Source: Deltaproteobacteria bacterium
GTDB lineage: Bacteria; Desulfobacterota; Desulfobacteria; Desulfobacterales; JAUVGT01
Direction of reading: 5' to 3'
Assembly: GCA_030593645.1 (NCBI GenBank)
Contig: JAUVGT010000031.1
Location: forward strand, 1 to 19,085
DNA length: 19,085 nucleotides
Positions 1-7,985 of the stretch are shown piece after piece (the first letter of the stretch is position 1; the number at the start of each line of letters is the position of its first letter). The position numbers and the translations under genes were made by a program. Under the pieces are notes generated by a model. The model saw nothing but the letters and a program-made list of their open reading frames with translations. It ran no database searches and was not told where the DNA came from.

Positions 1-147
1 GTTTCGTAAAAAGTCCAACTTCTGCGTTGTGCTGCATTTCGCAATCATTCAACGTACTATAAGTACGCTTCATGATTACGAAATTTGCACGCCTTGAATT
101 TGAACTTTTTACGAAACCGTCTCATTCGGACTTTTTACGAGGCCATC
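1..147 (+). repeat. Palindromic element family A, copy 1 (forward)
   Basis: Long imperfect palindrome centred near base 60 (CGTACT-ATA-AGTACG at 53-67), with arms running from GTTTCGTAAAAAGTCC at base 1 to GAACTTTTTACGAAAC ending at 117. A further inverted end, GGACTTTTTACGAGGCCATC, finishes at 147. The same arrangement recurs at 658-808, 12382-12569 and 18947-19085. Compared with the complete copies, about 4 bases are missing to the left of the window. No coding potential; probably a non-autonomous, MITE-like element. Confidence 0.9.
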
Positions 148-164
148 AATATTATAAAATAAAA

Positions 165-191
165 AAGGGCGATTTAAAAAAAATCGCCCTT
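165..191 (-). terminator. Rho-independent terminator, leftward
   Basis: Perfect 11-bp stem (AAGGGCGATTT at 165-175, AAATCGCCCTT at 181-191) with a 5-nt loop. Read on the minus strand the stem is followed by TTTTATTTTAT, the classical U-tract. No convincing protein gene lies just upstream on that strand, so the transcript it ends is unknown. Confidence 0.75.
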
Positions 192-651
192 GTGGAAAGG
201 TTAGGAAGTTGAGTTGCCATTCTAACAAGCCCTAGCCTAATTTGCTGGATACCCAAAGTGCCGTTCTACAGCGAGATGCACGCACACCCGAGAAATCCGA
301 TAATTGTCGCCTCAATCTCTAATGTTTAAAAATTAACTATTGCCAGTCTTTGGCGCTCCCTGCTTGCTTTTACCGGCCATTGACTGAAACGCAGTTTATA
401 TTTGGTTCAGTTAGGTTGGGCGGCAATTAAATTCGTGAATCATTATAAAGGAGTAACAATATTAGGGCCAGAAACAATTTGCGGTAGGGGTTCAACTTTG
501 ATCTCAAACGGGGATAGGATTTTTCAGAGTCAGTACGAAAGCGAAAATGGTGATCTGGTATTTATATATAGATTACCACAAAACCATTAAAAAATGAAAG
601 TAAAAAATGGACATTATCATCATATATTTTTAAAATTAAGTACGGACTGAT
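192..651. other. Intergenic stretch between two inverted family A copies
   Basis: No gene I can support. There is a 62-codon plus-strand reading frame (402-590) and a minus-strand frame of 15 codons (380-333) without a ribosome site. The leftward terminator at 165-191 implies something is transcribed leftward across roughly 200-450, possibly a small RNA. TTAGG and CCTAA segments flank about 30 nt just upstream of that terminator on the minus strand and could pair. Confidence 0.5.
402..590 (+). CDS. Doubtful small reading frame
   Basis: Sixty-two codons from a TTG with no ribosome-binding site before it. An AAAGGAG lies inside the frame at about 449-455, but no ATG, GTG or TTG follows it at a usable distance. 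The C-terminal half (GDRIFQSQYESENGDLVFIY) has a protein-like alternation, so this could be the remains of a longer gene cut by neighbouring repeats. I recognise no family. It is listed only because it is the sole frame in this gap. Confidence 0.15.
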   Translation: MVQLGWAAIKFVNHYKGVTILGPETICGRGSTLISNGDRIFQSQYESENGDLVFIYRLPQNH

Positions 652-657
652 AGTATT

Positions 658-808
658 GACAGTCTCGTAAAAAGTCCGAATTAGACGGTTTCGTAAAAAG
701 TTCAAATTCAAGGCATGCAAATTTTGTAATAATGAAGCGTACTTATCGTACGTTGAATGATTGCAAAATGCAGCATAACGCAGAAGTTGGACTTTTTACG
801 AGACCGTC
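658..808 (-). repeat. Palindromic element family A, copy 2 (reverse), with flanking direct repeats
   Basis: Complete 151-bp copy in the orientation opposite to copy 1. The ends are inverted repeats: GACAGTCTCGTAAAAAGTCC at 658-677 matches the reverse complement of 789-808 with one mismatch. The element is bounded by direct repeats: AGTATTGAC at 652-660 and 809-817. This is a 6- to 9-bp duplication, depending on whether the terminal GAC belongs to the element. Such duplications are the mark of transposition. The palindrome lies downstream of the leftward Hsp20 gene and may help end its transcript. Confidence 0.9.
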
Positions 809-885
809 AGTATTGACCGGTTATATTCTTACACCATGAAGCCTTATCACAACTGAATACCATTATATCAGGATCTATCTTGACA

Positions 886-1404
886 TTAATGATCGGTTTT
901 TTTGATGATAATTTTTATGCCGTCTGAGTTGAATTTTGCGGAAATCTGACCGGGTTTTATAGTTCCCGGCAATGTAATATATTTTTGGAATGTTTTATAA
1001 TAATCATTTCTGATGGAAAATTCACCATTTAACTTTTCAGTGGACGAACGTTGATGGCCGCTAAGCATCAATATTTGATCCCGGACATCAATACGGATAC
1101 TTTCCTTTATTAACTCGGGCAGATCCAGCTCTATCACCGTTGATATGGATGTTTCAAAAATCTTAACTGTCGGTTCCGTCTCATGAGTACTTAGACCCGC
1201 TTTCAAACCAAAACCATTGATCGATTCCCATCCACTGCCGCCTGTATCTTTATTTTGATAAACTTCATCTATCGGCTTCCAGCCGCACAACGTTACTGAA
1301 TTATAATGCTGTTCCGATTTCAGGAACGCCTCAAAGAACAGTCGATCAATTTTATCTTTGGAGTTGTTAATTTCTTTTACGTTTTCCCATTTTACTTGAC
1401 CCAT
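886..1404 (-). CDS. Hsp20/alpha-crystallin family small heat-shock protein
   Basis: A 172-residue protein. The last 80 or so residues form an alpha-crystallin domain: a beta-strand pattern with IELDLPELIKESIRIDVRDQ, a central EFSIRNDYYKTFQKYITLP and the closing AKFNSDGIKIIIKK, the counterpart of the usual A-x(n)-G-v-L strand. The N-terminal ~90 residues are long for the family, matching its variable N-terminal arm. Small heat-shock proteins hold unfolded proteins in the cytoplasm as ATP-independent oligomeric chaperones. Start chosen at 1404 because GAAAGG sits 6 nt upstream; a nearby ATG at 1410 abuts that site directly, and the longer frame to 1452 has no ribosome site. The domain is divergent, without a clear I-x-I tail. 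The preceding gene (1701-1997) is on the same strand but 300 bp away, so it is probably transcribed separately. Confidence 0.85.
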   Translation of the reverse strand: MGQVKWENVKEINNSKDKIDRLFFEAFLKSEQHYNSVTLCGWKPIDEVYQNKDTGGSGWESINGFGLKAGLSTHETEPTVKIFETSISTVIELDLPELIKESIRIDVRDQILMLSGHQRSSTEKLNGEFSIRNDYYKTFQKYITLPGTIKPGQISAKFNSDGIKIIIKKTDH

Positions 1405-1443
1405 ATTCATCCTTTCTGCTGCCTTTGAAAAATGACCGCATAT

Positions 1444-1473
1444 ATAGTACAATCTGAATCTGATGCTTGTGAA
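1444..1473 (-). promoter_or_regulatory. Candidate sigma70 promoter of the hsp20 gene
   Basis: On the minus strand TTCACA (1468-1473) and TACTAT (1444-1449) are separated by 18 nt. This would give a leader of about 30 nt before the ATG at 1404. No sigma32-type or CIRCE sequence was seen. The match is moderate. Confidence 0.35.
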
Positions 1474-1629
1474 ATTTTTTATATTTCTTTAATATATCGG
1501 TTACATTTAAGAAGAAAAACAAGATGCTAAATTGATATATCGACAGAGAAAAGAAAAAACTTGAGAACATTTTTATTTGTTCAGGGGTAAAAAGATCGAC
1601 CCCGAGCATATCACGCAGTTATGAATTGA

Positions 1630-1658
1630 GTTATTTGTCTGTTTATTCGACAAATAAC
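1630..1658. repeat. Perfect 10-bp inverted repeat
   Basis: GTTATTTGTC (1630-1639) and GACAAATAAC (1649-1658) are exact reverse complements around a 9-nt loop, between two leftward genes. It lacks a U-tract, so it is a poor terminator. The AT-rich symmetric arms could be an operator or an mRNA 3' hairpin of the gene at 1701-1997. Confidence 0.6.
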
Positions 1659-1700
1659 ACCTCTGATTCAATGTTTTAATCCTGATTATCTGCTTTTTTA

Positions 1701-1997
1701 TTACTCTTTGAATCCGTAGTGGTAAATCTTGTAGTCCGTTTTTCCACCAAGAAGGGAATCAATTTTTATCTGGATCTCATCTCTCCCCTTACTTTTCACC
1801 CAGTTTTTCCAATCCTCAGAGGAATTCCAAGTACTTATCACAAGAAATTCTTCCGGATCATCGAGGCTCCGCAGGGTTTCACCGGATATATAACCATCCT
1901 GATTGGTTGCAAGTGCCCTCAATTCTCTGAAAAGTGGAATTAGATTTTTGGCTATGCTTTCCGGAACACGTCGCCTGATTAAGATTTTTACGGCCAT
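1701..1997 (-). CDS. Antibiotic biosynthesis monooxygenase (ABM) domain protein
   Basis: Ninety-eight residues, the usual length of a single-domain, dimeric alpha/beta-barrel ABM protein. Typical elements are MAVKILIRRRVP as the first strand, a helix with LIPLFRELRALATNQDGYISG, then a strand with EEFLVISTWNSSEDWKNWVKS. The ...S-x-W-x-S-x-x-x-W-x-x-W pattern is characteristic of this family (YgiN-like and related quinol or heme monooxygenase folds). The substrate cannot be told from sequence, and many members have no proven enzyme activity. The start is secure: AAAGGAGG lies 5 nt before the ATG. It stands alone, facing away from the lipoprotein gene at 2334, with a 336-bp divergent gap between them. 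Confidence 0.85.
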   Translation of the reverse strand: MAVKILIRRRVPESIAKNLIPLFRELRALATNQDGYISGETLRSLDDPEEFLVISTWNSSEDWKNWVKSKGRDEIQIKIDSLLGGKTDYKIYHYGFKE

Positions 1998-2133
1998 ATA
2001 GTCCTCCTTTGGTTTTGGTGATAATTTTATTTAATCCTCTGCCAAACGGACTAAAGCAATCTGGAGCTGGTGCATGGTGCAGAATAGAGCAAGTTGGAGT
2101 TGGTTTCGTAACATGGATATCGTATATTAAAAA

Positions 2134-2160
2134 ATAATACAAAACAGCACTATTAGTCAA
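2134..2160 (-). promoter_or_regulatory. Possible promoter of the ABM gene
   Basis: TTGACT (2155-2160) and TATTAT (2134-2139) on the minus strand, with a short 15-nt spacer. It would leave a leader of about 130 nt. Weak because of the spacing. Confidence 0.25.
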
Positions 2161-2259
2161 GACCCTTTAAGAAAATGGGTGAATATTCGTTTTATATAGC
2201 TGTGCATATAAAATATTCCGAGTACGACGCCGGGTTAGCCCCAACATTAAAATTAAGAC

Positions 2260-2288
2260 TTGGGAGAGGTTTAGAAACCATTTATCAT
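2260..2288 (+). promoter_or_regulatory. Candidate sigma70 promoter of the lipoprotein peptidase gene
   Basis: TTGGGA (2260-2265) and TATCAT (2283-2288) separated by exactly 17 nt, about 45 nt before the ATG at 2334. The -10 matches consensus at five of six positions and the -35 at four. The rest of the 1998-2333 gap holds nothing else I can name. Confidence 0.4.
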
Positions 2289-2333
2289 AATTACAAATAA
2301 TTGTAGGTTTTCCATAGTCATTCATATTCATTC

Positions 2334-3425
2334 ATGCTAAAAAAAGATATGAAAAAATTATCTGTTTTTATACAATTTCTTATCTGCCTCACATTTGCCA
2401 TACTTTTTTCAGGTTGTGAAACATTAAATTACTATGGCCAGGCCATTACGGGACAGATAAAGATTATGAACAGCCGCCAGCCAATCGATAGAGTAATTGC
2501 CGATCCAAAGACACCTGACACACTTAAAACCCGCCTCAGGCAGGTATTGAAAATCAGAGATTTCGCAAAGAAGAGACTTTTTCTACCGGTTGAAGACAAT
2601 TATCTAACCTATACGGATCTCAAACGGCCTTACGCTGTGTGGGCTGTTTATGCAGCGCCGGAATTTTCACTGGAACCTAAAACCTGGAATTACCCGTTTA
2701 TCGGAAAATCCGCGTATCGGGGTTATTTTTCTGAATCGGATGCTAATAAATATGCCAATGAATTAGTAAACGAAGGATTTGATGTCTATGTGGGTGGTGT
2801 ATCCGCGTATTCAACACTTGGCTGGTTCGATGATTCTGTTTTCAGTACCGTAATTGACAGGAGTGAAGCCGGGATCGCCGCCCTTATATTTCATGAACTT
2901 TCCCATCAGCTCATATATGTTAAAGGCGACTCAACCTTTAATGAAAGTTTTGCAACCGCGGTTGAACAGGAAGGGCTTAGACGCTGGATGATTTCAATAA
3001 ACAAAAAAAATGATTATGATTACTATATAAAATCAAATAAACGCCATAAAGAATTCATTCAGCTTATCATAAAATACAGACAAAAGCTGGATACCTTATA
3101 TCAAAAGGAGCTTGAACTTGATCACAAAAGACTTAAAAAGAGACTCATTTTCAAAGAGTTAAAGAAGGAATATGAACTGATAAAAAAAGACTGGGGTGGT
3201 TATGCCGGTTATGACGACTGGTTCAGTAACCAGTTAAATAATGCAAAACTCGTTACTGTTGCTGTGTATTATGATTTTGTACCCGCGCTTCTGATGATTT
3301 TGGAGAAAAACAATGGAGATATCAAACTATTTTATAAAAAATGCAACGACCTGGCCCAAAAAAATCGTATCGAAAGACACAGGGAATTGCAGCGACTGAA
3401 ACCAGAAATGGAGCAAAAAGAATAA
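2334..3425 (+). CDS. Lipoprotein zinc aminopeptidase-like protein (PF10023/COG4324 type)
   Basis: A 363-residue exported lipoprotein. A basic, hydrophobic signal peptide ends in the lipobox-like ILFSGC with the lipidated cysteine at residue 28. The metal site is HELSH at 187-191, followed at 203-204 by NE in a FNESFATAVEQEG segment, which supplies the usual third ligand (E204) of gluzincin peptidases. The overall pattern fits the predicted aminopeptidase family PF10023, known from Proteobacteria. By family it should act in the periplasm, anchored to a membrane leaflet. The region 225-300 is rich in Lys and Glu and probably helical. Two starts are possible (2334 and 2349); neither has a strong ribosome site, and both leave the signal peptide intact. 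The gene is single, with its own promoter candidate and a terminator region after it. Function beyond peptidase fold is not established. Confidence 0.8.
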   Translation: MLKKDMKKLSVFIQFLICLTFAILFSGCETLNYYGQAITGQIKIMNSRQPIDRVIADPKTPDTLKTRLRQVLKIRDFAKKRLFLPVEDNYLTYTDLKRPYAVWAVYAAPEFSLEPKTWNYPFIGKSAYRGYFSESDANKYANELVNEGFDVYVGGVSAYSTLGWFDDSVFSTVIDRSEAGIAALIFHELSHQLIYVKGDSTFNESFATAVEQEGLRRWMISINKKNDYDYYIKSNKRHKEFIQLIIKYRQKLDTLYQKELELDHKRLKKRLIFKELKKEYELIKKDWGGYAGYDDWFSNQLNNAKLVTVAVYYDFVPALLMILEKNNGDIKLFYKKCNDLAQKNRIERHRELQRLKPEMEQKE

Positions 3426-3439
3426 TTACAGATCGATCG

Positions 3440-3469
3440 TCTGCGGGAATTCAAATTGATTCCCGCAGA
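3440..3469. terminator. Hairpin after the peptidase gene
   Basis: Perfect 11-bp stem: TCTGCGGGAAT (3440-3450) pairs with ATTCCCGCAGA (3459-3469) around an 8-nt loop, 15 nt past the stop codon. No U-tract follows, so it may protect the 3' end of the mRNA or act only weakly as a terminator. Confidence 0.5.
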
Positions 3470-3509
3470 ATGTCAATAAACCAGCCGTGTTTATACGAAA
3501 TCGAATAAA

Positions 3510-3547
3510 AAGGGCGGATTCACCGTGATCTAATGGGTGCCGCCCTT
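3510..3547. terminator. Bidirectional rho-independent terminator
   Basis: AAGGGCGG (3510-3517) pairs with CCGCCCTT (3540-3547), with an inner CACC/GGTG extension. A T-rich run follows on both strands (GCTGTTTTTATTT rightward, TTTTATTCG leftward). It lies between two convergent genes and serves the peptidase gene and the cNMP-PilT gene, whose stop codon is only about 8 nt away. Confidence 0.8.
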
Positions 3548-3554
3548 GCTGTTT

Positions 3555-5432
3555 TTATTTATCTAAATCAGCAGTAATTTTCTCCTGCCGTTTGCGAATC
3601 ATTTCCTCAATACTCTTGGTAAGCTTTTCCTTGTCATCCACTTTGCTTAGAGCCTCTTCGCGTGTAATTTTTTTCCTGATGACCAGCTTTGCCAGCTCCT
3701 CATCAAATATCATATGACCATGTGCTTTTCCGGTCTGCATGCTGGATAATATCTGGTTCATTTTTTCTTCACGAACCAGGTTGGCTATCGGAGTATTGAC
3801 CACTAGGACTTCTATCGCCGCGGTTCGGCCGCCGCCGATACACTTGCACAACACCTGTGCGACCACACCTTTAAGTGATTCACACAAACCCACCCGTATC
3901 CTGGACTGCTGCTCCGGAGGGAATGAATCGATGATACGATCCATGGTACTGATCGCGGTATTTGTATGCATGGTAGCGAATACCAGGTGACCCGTATTGG
4001 CTGTTTCAATGGCAAGATTAGTTGTTTCCACATCACGCATTTCACCGACCAAAACAATATCCGGGTCTTCCCTTAAAGCCGCCCTGAGAGCAGTTGAGAA
4101 CGAATGTGTATGGCTCCCGATCTCACGCTGGTTGATGAGGGATTTTTGACTTGTATGGGAAAACTCGATCGGGTCTTCCATTGTAACGATATGAGCACTC
4201 CGGTTTGTATTAATATAATTAATCATTGCGGCAAGTGTGGTGGACTTACCTGAACCGGTCGGCCCGGTGATCAGAACCAGCCCCTTTGGATGTGAACACA
4301 GTTTTTTTAATATGGGAGGCAGCCCCAATTGCTCAAAGGTGAGTATTTTTGAAGGGATGAATCTGAAAACCCCGCTGATCCCCCTGTCATCACGGAAAAG
4401 ATTAACACGGAACCGGCCTGTTCCATGGAGGGGATACACAAAATCAATATCATTAGTGTTCAGAAACTCTTTTTGTCTATTCTCATCCATGGCCGGTTTG
4501 ATCAATTCAAACACCTCGTCCGGTTCAATTATCTTAGCGTCTTCAATGGCCTTTATCTCACCGTCAATGCGCCAGTGCGGTACGTGACCTGCTGACAGAT
4601 GAACATCCGACGCCCCTTCCGCAACGGCTCTCTTAAGCAGCGAATCAAGTTTCGGCATCGCGGATCCTCTTACTTCAGGTTCAACTTCCGCTGATTCATC
4701 CCCGGAAGAGGCCCATTCTTCCACACCGGATTTTGATCCAAGCACTTCATCAAAAAAATCATTATCGATCTGTACCATCTGCAGTTCCATACTTGGAAGA
4801 AATCTTTGGACAGCGCTGATCACTTTTGAATTCGGGGAATTTACAAATCCAATCCGGATCACATTACCATCTGTCTGAAGCGGCAGCACACGATGCCGGA
4901 TAGAAAATTCAATGGGAATCATTTTTAAAACTTCCGGATCAGGTCGATCCGCCTCTTTATCATACATCGGAAGCGGTATATTTGAGGAAAGTTTCTGTAC
5001 CCTGGTTGCCAGGTTCTTGGATATTATCGGCCCGAAAGCGGGAATATTCTCAAACATATAATTAAAAAGTGCACTGTCAAACTTGAGCATCAGGGTCTTC
5101 TCTGTTGCCTGGATAGTGGCTGTTCTGGGCTCATTAAGCAGGAGGCCAATTTCACCGATAACTGTATAGGGTTTAAGCTGTCCCAGTTCTATAAGTCCGT
5201 CACTTGACCGGTGATAATGAAGTACTGAGACCTGTCCGTTTATCAGCATATAAAACGCGTCTGACGGCTCCTTTTCCTTGACTATCGTTTCCTGGGGTTC
5301 ATACTGGTTCAGAACAGCCCGGCCCGCAATCTGACTCAATGATTTTTCGCTGAGTGAAGTGAACATCTCTGCTCTTCCCATTGCAGCAACAACCATTTTC
5401 AGGACATCGTTTTCAATCGTTATTGTTTTCAT
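3555..5432 (-). CDS. PilT-like ATPase with N-terminal cyclic-nucleotide-binding domain
   Basis: A 625-residue protein with three parts. Residues ~12-150 form a cNMP-binding (CRP/PKA-type) beta-barrel; its phosphate-binding cassette reads GEIGLLLNEPRTATIQAT at 93-110, keeping G93, E94 and R103. Residues ~165-232 resemble the N-terminal domain of GspE/PilB ATPases. Residues ~260-600 are a PilT-family secretion ATPase: Walker A GPTGSGKST (390-398), Walker B with catalytic Glu DPDIVLVGEMRD (456-467, E464), and a His box ATMHTNTA (486-493). PilT is usually about 350 residues, so roughly 260 are extra. PilT family ATPases form cytoplasmic hexamers that retract type IV pili; here a bound nucleotide could gate activity (inference). 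No other pilus genes lie nearby. Start supported by AAAGGAG 7 nt before the ATG. A good promoter sits at 5559-5587, so it is transcribed apart from the helicase gene upstream. Confidence 0.88.
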   Translation of the reverse strand: MKTITIENDVLKMVVAAMGRAEMFTSLSEKSLSQIAGRAVLNQYEPQETIVKEKEPSDAFYMLINGQVSVLHYHRSSDGLIELGQLKPYTVIGEIGLLLNEPRTATIQATEKTLMLKFDSALFNYMFENIPAFGPIISKNLATRVQKLSSNIPLPMYDKEADRPDPEVLKMIPIEFSIRHRVLPLQTDGNVIRIGFVNSPNSKVISAVQRFLPSMELQMVQIDNDFFDEVLGSKSGVEEWASSGDESAEVEPEVRGSAMPKLDSLLKRAVAEGASDVHLSAGHVPHWRIDGEIKAIEDAKIIEPDEVFELIKPAMDENRQKEFLNTNDIDFVYPLHGTGRFRVNLFRDDRGISGVFRFIPSKILTFEQLGLPPILKKLCSHPKGLVLITGPTGSGKSTTLAAMINYINTNRSAHIVTMEDPIEFSHTSQKSLINQREIGSHTHSFSTALRAALREDPDIVLVGEMRDVETTNLAIETANTGHLVFATMHTNTAISTMDRIIDSFPPEQQSRIRVGLCESLKGVVAQVLCKCIGGGRTAAIEVLVVNTPIANLVREEKMNQILSSMQTGKAHGHMIFDEELAKLVIRKKITREEALSKVDDKEKLTKSIEEMIRKRQEKITADLDK

Positions 5433-5489
5433 CCCCGGTCTCCTTTGTGAAAGTATATATGATTGATTTAAGTGTTATGGATTGATGAT

Positions 5490-5499
5490 CGATGCATCG
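5490..5499. promoter_or_regulatory. Perfect 10-bp palindrome in the leader of the cNMP-PilT gene
   Basis: CGATGCATCG is exactly self-complementary and lies between the candidate promoter and the start codon. It could be a small operator, but a palindrome of this size can arise by chance. Confidence 0.2.
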
Positions 5500-5558
5500 T
5501 AATGTTTTAGATTTATTTGATAATCACTTGAATCTTAAAAATTATTAAAAGCAGTTTC

Positions 5559-5587
5559 AGTATCCTATTTTTTCTCCCTTGAGTCAA
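5559..5587 (-). promoter_or_regulatory. Sigma70-type promoter of the cNMP-PilT gene
   Basis: On the minus strand TTGACT (5582-5587), a 17-nt spacer and GATACT (5559-5564), giving a leader of about 120 nt. The -35 hexamer overlaps a small palindrome, CCTTGAGTCAAGG (5578-5590), that could bind a regulator. Confidence 0.55.
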
Positions 5588-5600
5588 GGAAAGCCTGTTC

Positions 5601-7985
5601 TTAAAATACCAGGGGAACTGTCTTTGTATTCCAGAACTTTTTCAAATCAAGGCTGAGTTGGTTCTCCTGGCGCAACCACGAAAGCTGCCACTCACTGGGA
5701 AGCAGACCCCGGTAGTTTCGAGTTGCAAATCTCTGATCGATCAGCAGCACAACACCTCTATCATTTTCCGAACGGATTACCCTCCCTGCGGCCTGCAGTA
5801 CCCGGTTAATACCGGGATAAAGGTAAGCGTATTCAAAACCGGCATGGTATACTTCGGCAAAAAATTTCCGGATCAGTTCTCTTTCCAGGCAAATCCCGGG
5901 AAGACCAACACCGACAATAACCGCCCCACTCAGTCGTTCCCCGGTTAAATCAATCCCTTCACCAAATACACCGCCCATGACCACGAAACCAACTAAGGTT
6001 CCAGAGTTATCTTCATCAAACCTTTTTAAAAACGCATCCCTTTCATGCTCACTCATTCCCGGGGTTTGACAAATAGTTTCCATATCCAGTATGCCATCTT
6101 GAAATAATTCGAGGATGATAAGCAGGTATTGATATGAAGGGAAAAAAATAAGATAGTTGCCTTTTTTTTTACCCACTAAAGATATGATTGCTTTTACGAC
6201 ATCAGGTGCAGTTCTGTTTCGCTGTTTATAATATGTAGATATCCTGTCAGCGATAAAAACAGAAAGATTTTCAACCGGAAAGGGTGATGGAAGTATTAAA
6301 TTTTTTGCCTGTTCATCACAACCCAGTACATTTTTAAAATAGTCTGCCGGTGTCATGGTCGCGGAAAAAAAAATAGCTGATACTGATCTTTTCAGGGCTT
6401 CCTTCAGCTGGCTCGAAGGATCGATACAAAATAATTTTATACCCAGATCCTTTTTAACCGTTTCATAACATGTTGCGTAAGACTGATCATATCCCTCGCC
6501 CACTTTCATAAACCAGGCAACTGAAAAATAAAGATCAAGTAAAACGTCCCGGAACTCTGTTTTTATCCCTTTTGAAAGCCAGCGCTCAGTGGTTTTCAGA
6601 AAAAACCACAGAAGCTGGTAAAGAGAATCGGGTCCGTTCGTTTCAACAAGTACATTTCCCGCCTCTTCACATTTTTTTCTGGCTTTGATCAGCCATGAGT
6701 TGATCTTTCCCATGCTTTTGTATATCTGGGGCAGGTCATCCCTGACAGTCCGTCTTAAATCAAGAAACGGCTGTTTCCTGATCGCTGCTGAAAACATCTC
6801 CCTTGACCGGTCAACAAGGTTATGAGCCTCATCAATTAAAAATGTATACTTCCCATCTTCATCAGAAAAAAATCTCCTCAGATATACCCTTGGATCGAAC
6901 GCATAATTATAATCACATATAACACAATCGGACCACAGTGAAAGTTCAAGCGAAAATTCAAAGGGGCACACATGATTTTCACGGGCACATTCTTCAACAG
7001 TTTCCCGATCAAACGCGTCTGTTTTGAAAATAGACTGAATGGCTTCGGTTACGCGATCATAATAACCTTTTGCATACGTACAGTCTTCACCGGTACACGC
7101 GCTGCCGCTGCTGAAACAGACCCTGTCTTTTGCGGTTAGTGTAATCGATTTCAATCTGAGTCCATTCGCTCTCAATTCATCAAGTGCTTTTTCACAGACG
7201 TTTTTACCGGTAGTCCTAGCGGTCAGATAGAATATTTTTGAATGATGTGCCTCGGCCATGGCCTTTACCGCCGGAAAAAGTACCGCCATGGTTTTCCCGA
7301 TGCCTGTGGCTGCCTGTGCAATTAACTGCCCCTGGTCCCGTATTGTCCGGTATACACTCACCGCCATGTCCCGCTGTCCGTCTCTGTATTCTGCAAATGG
7401 AAATCCAAGCCGGTTAATGGATTGATCCCGCTGCTCTTCCCATTTCGTGATCCCCCGGACCCATCCAATATACTGATTTGCCAGTTTTTCAAAAAATATC
7501 CGCAGATCATCTGTATCAAATCTTTTATTGAACTCCCTGGTTTCAGATGTTTCAATCTGGAAATAGGTCAGCCGGGTATCTATCTTTTCCAAATCATACT
7601 GAACCGCGTAAAATAAAGCGTAACATTTCAGCTGCCCCCAGTGAACAGGGTTTTCATTTTTTTCAAACCATTCCGGATTCCTGTTTGTGGTTTTGATCTC
7701 TTCAATCACAGGAAAACCATCATTTTCAGCTTCAGAACATTCAAAAACACCATCAATCCGCCCGTTAACGCTCAATATAAATTCATTAACTTCAACCTGG
7801 TATGAAACCGTGACTTCCGGAACATAATGATCAGGCCTTTTTTTCTGAATTCTCTGGTGCGCACGGAGGCCTTCAAGAGCACGTGCCGCACCCCGAAATT
7901 CAAGCGATAGATCACCTGAACGGAGCGCGTATTCCACAAGTGAACGAACCGATATGTTAATGCTTTTTTTCAAACTATTTTCCAA
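5601..7985 (-). CDS. PD-(D/E)XK nuclease fused to XPD/DinG-type Fe-S helicase
   Basis: A 794-residue protein. Residues ~1-180 carry a RecB/Cas4-like nuclease core: GRIDGV with D78, then VIEEIKTT with E96 and K98. Residues ~195-790 are a superfamily 2 helicase of the Rad3/XPD/DinG group: Q-motif region YRDGQRDMAVSVY, Walker A ATGIGKT (226-232), an Fe-S cluster insert with Cys at 290, 297, 302 and 340, DEAH at 385-388, SATM (541-544), and motif VI QAAGRVIRSENDRG (731-744). These helicases unwind DNA 5' to 3' in repair and recombination; the nuclease could trim what is unwound (inference). The predicted start is a TTG at 7985 directly after an in-frame stop. A second TTG at 7973, preceded by GGAAAA, is equally plausible, and family members tend to begin close to ISVRSLVEYALRSGD. 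All catalytic residues appear intact. Confidence 0.88.
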   Translation of the reverse strand: MENSLKKSINISVRSLVEYALRSGDLSLEFRGAARALEGLRAHQRIQKKRPDHYVPEVTVSYQVEVNEFILSVNGRIDGVFECSEAENDGFPVIEEIKTTNRNPEWFEKNENPVHWGQLKCYALFYAVQYDLEKIDTRLTYFQIETSETREFNKRFDTDDLRIFFEKLANQYIGWVRGITKWEEQRDQSINRLGFPFAEYRDGQRDMAVSVYRTIRDQGQLIAQAATGIGKTMAVLFPAVKAMAEAHHSKIFYLTARTTGKNVCEKALDELRANGLRLKSITLTAKDRVCFSSGSACTGEDCTYAKGYYDRVTEAIQSIFKTDAFDRETVEECARENHVCPFEFSLELSLWSDCVICDYNYAFDPRVYLRRFFSDEDGKYTFLIDEAHNLVDRSREMFSAAIRKQPFLDLRRTVRDDLPQIYKSMGKINSWLIKARKKCEEAGNVLVETNGPDSLYQLLWFFLKTTERWLSKGIKTEFRDVLLDLYFSVAWFMKVGEGYDQSYATCYETVKKDLGIKLFCIDPSSQLKEALKRSVSAIFFSATMTPADYFKNVLGCDEQAKNLILPSPFPVENLSVFIADRISTYYKQRNRTAPDVVKAIISLVGKKKGNYLIFFPSYQYLLIILELFQDGILDMETICQTPGMSEHERDAFLKRFDEDNSGTLVGFVVMGGVFGEGIDLTGERLSGAVIVGVGLPGICLERELIRKFFAEVYHAGFEYAYLYPGINRVLQAAGRVIRSENDRGVVLLIDQRFATRNYRGLLPSEWQLSWLRQENQLSLDLKKFWNTKTVPLVF

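Noticed and set aside
333..380. Leftward 15-codon frame (MAGKSKQGAPKTGNS)
   Set aside because: No ribosome site and too short to judge; mentioned only because a terminator lies downstream.
1367..1609. Leftward 80-codon frame upstream of hsp20
   Set aside because: It overlaps the hsp20 start, is Phe-rich and low in complexity, and has no ribosome site; it is better read as promoter region.
5601..7985. Type IV CRISPR (CasDinG) or defence locus around the helicase
   Set aside because: No cas genes, spacers or direct repeats of CRISPR type, and neighbours are housekeeping or signalling genes.
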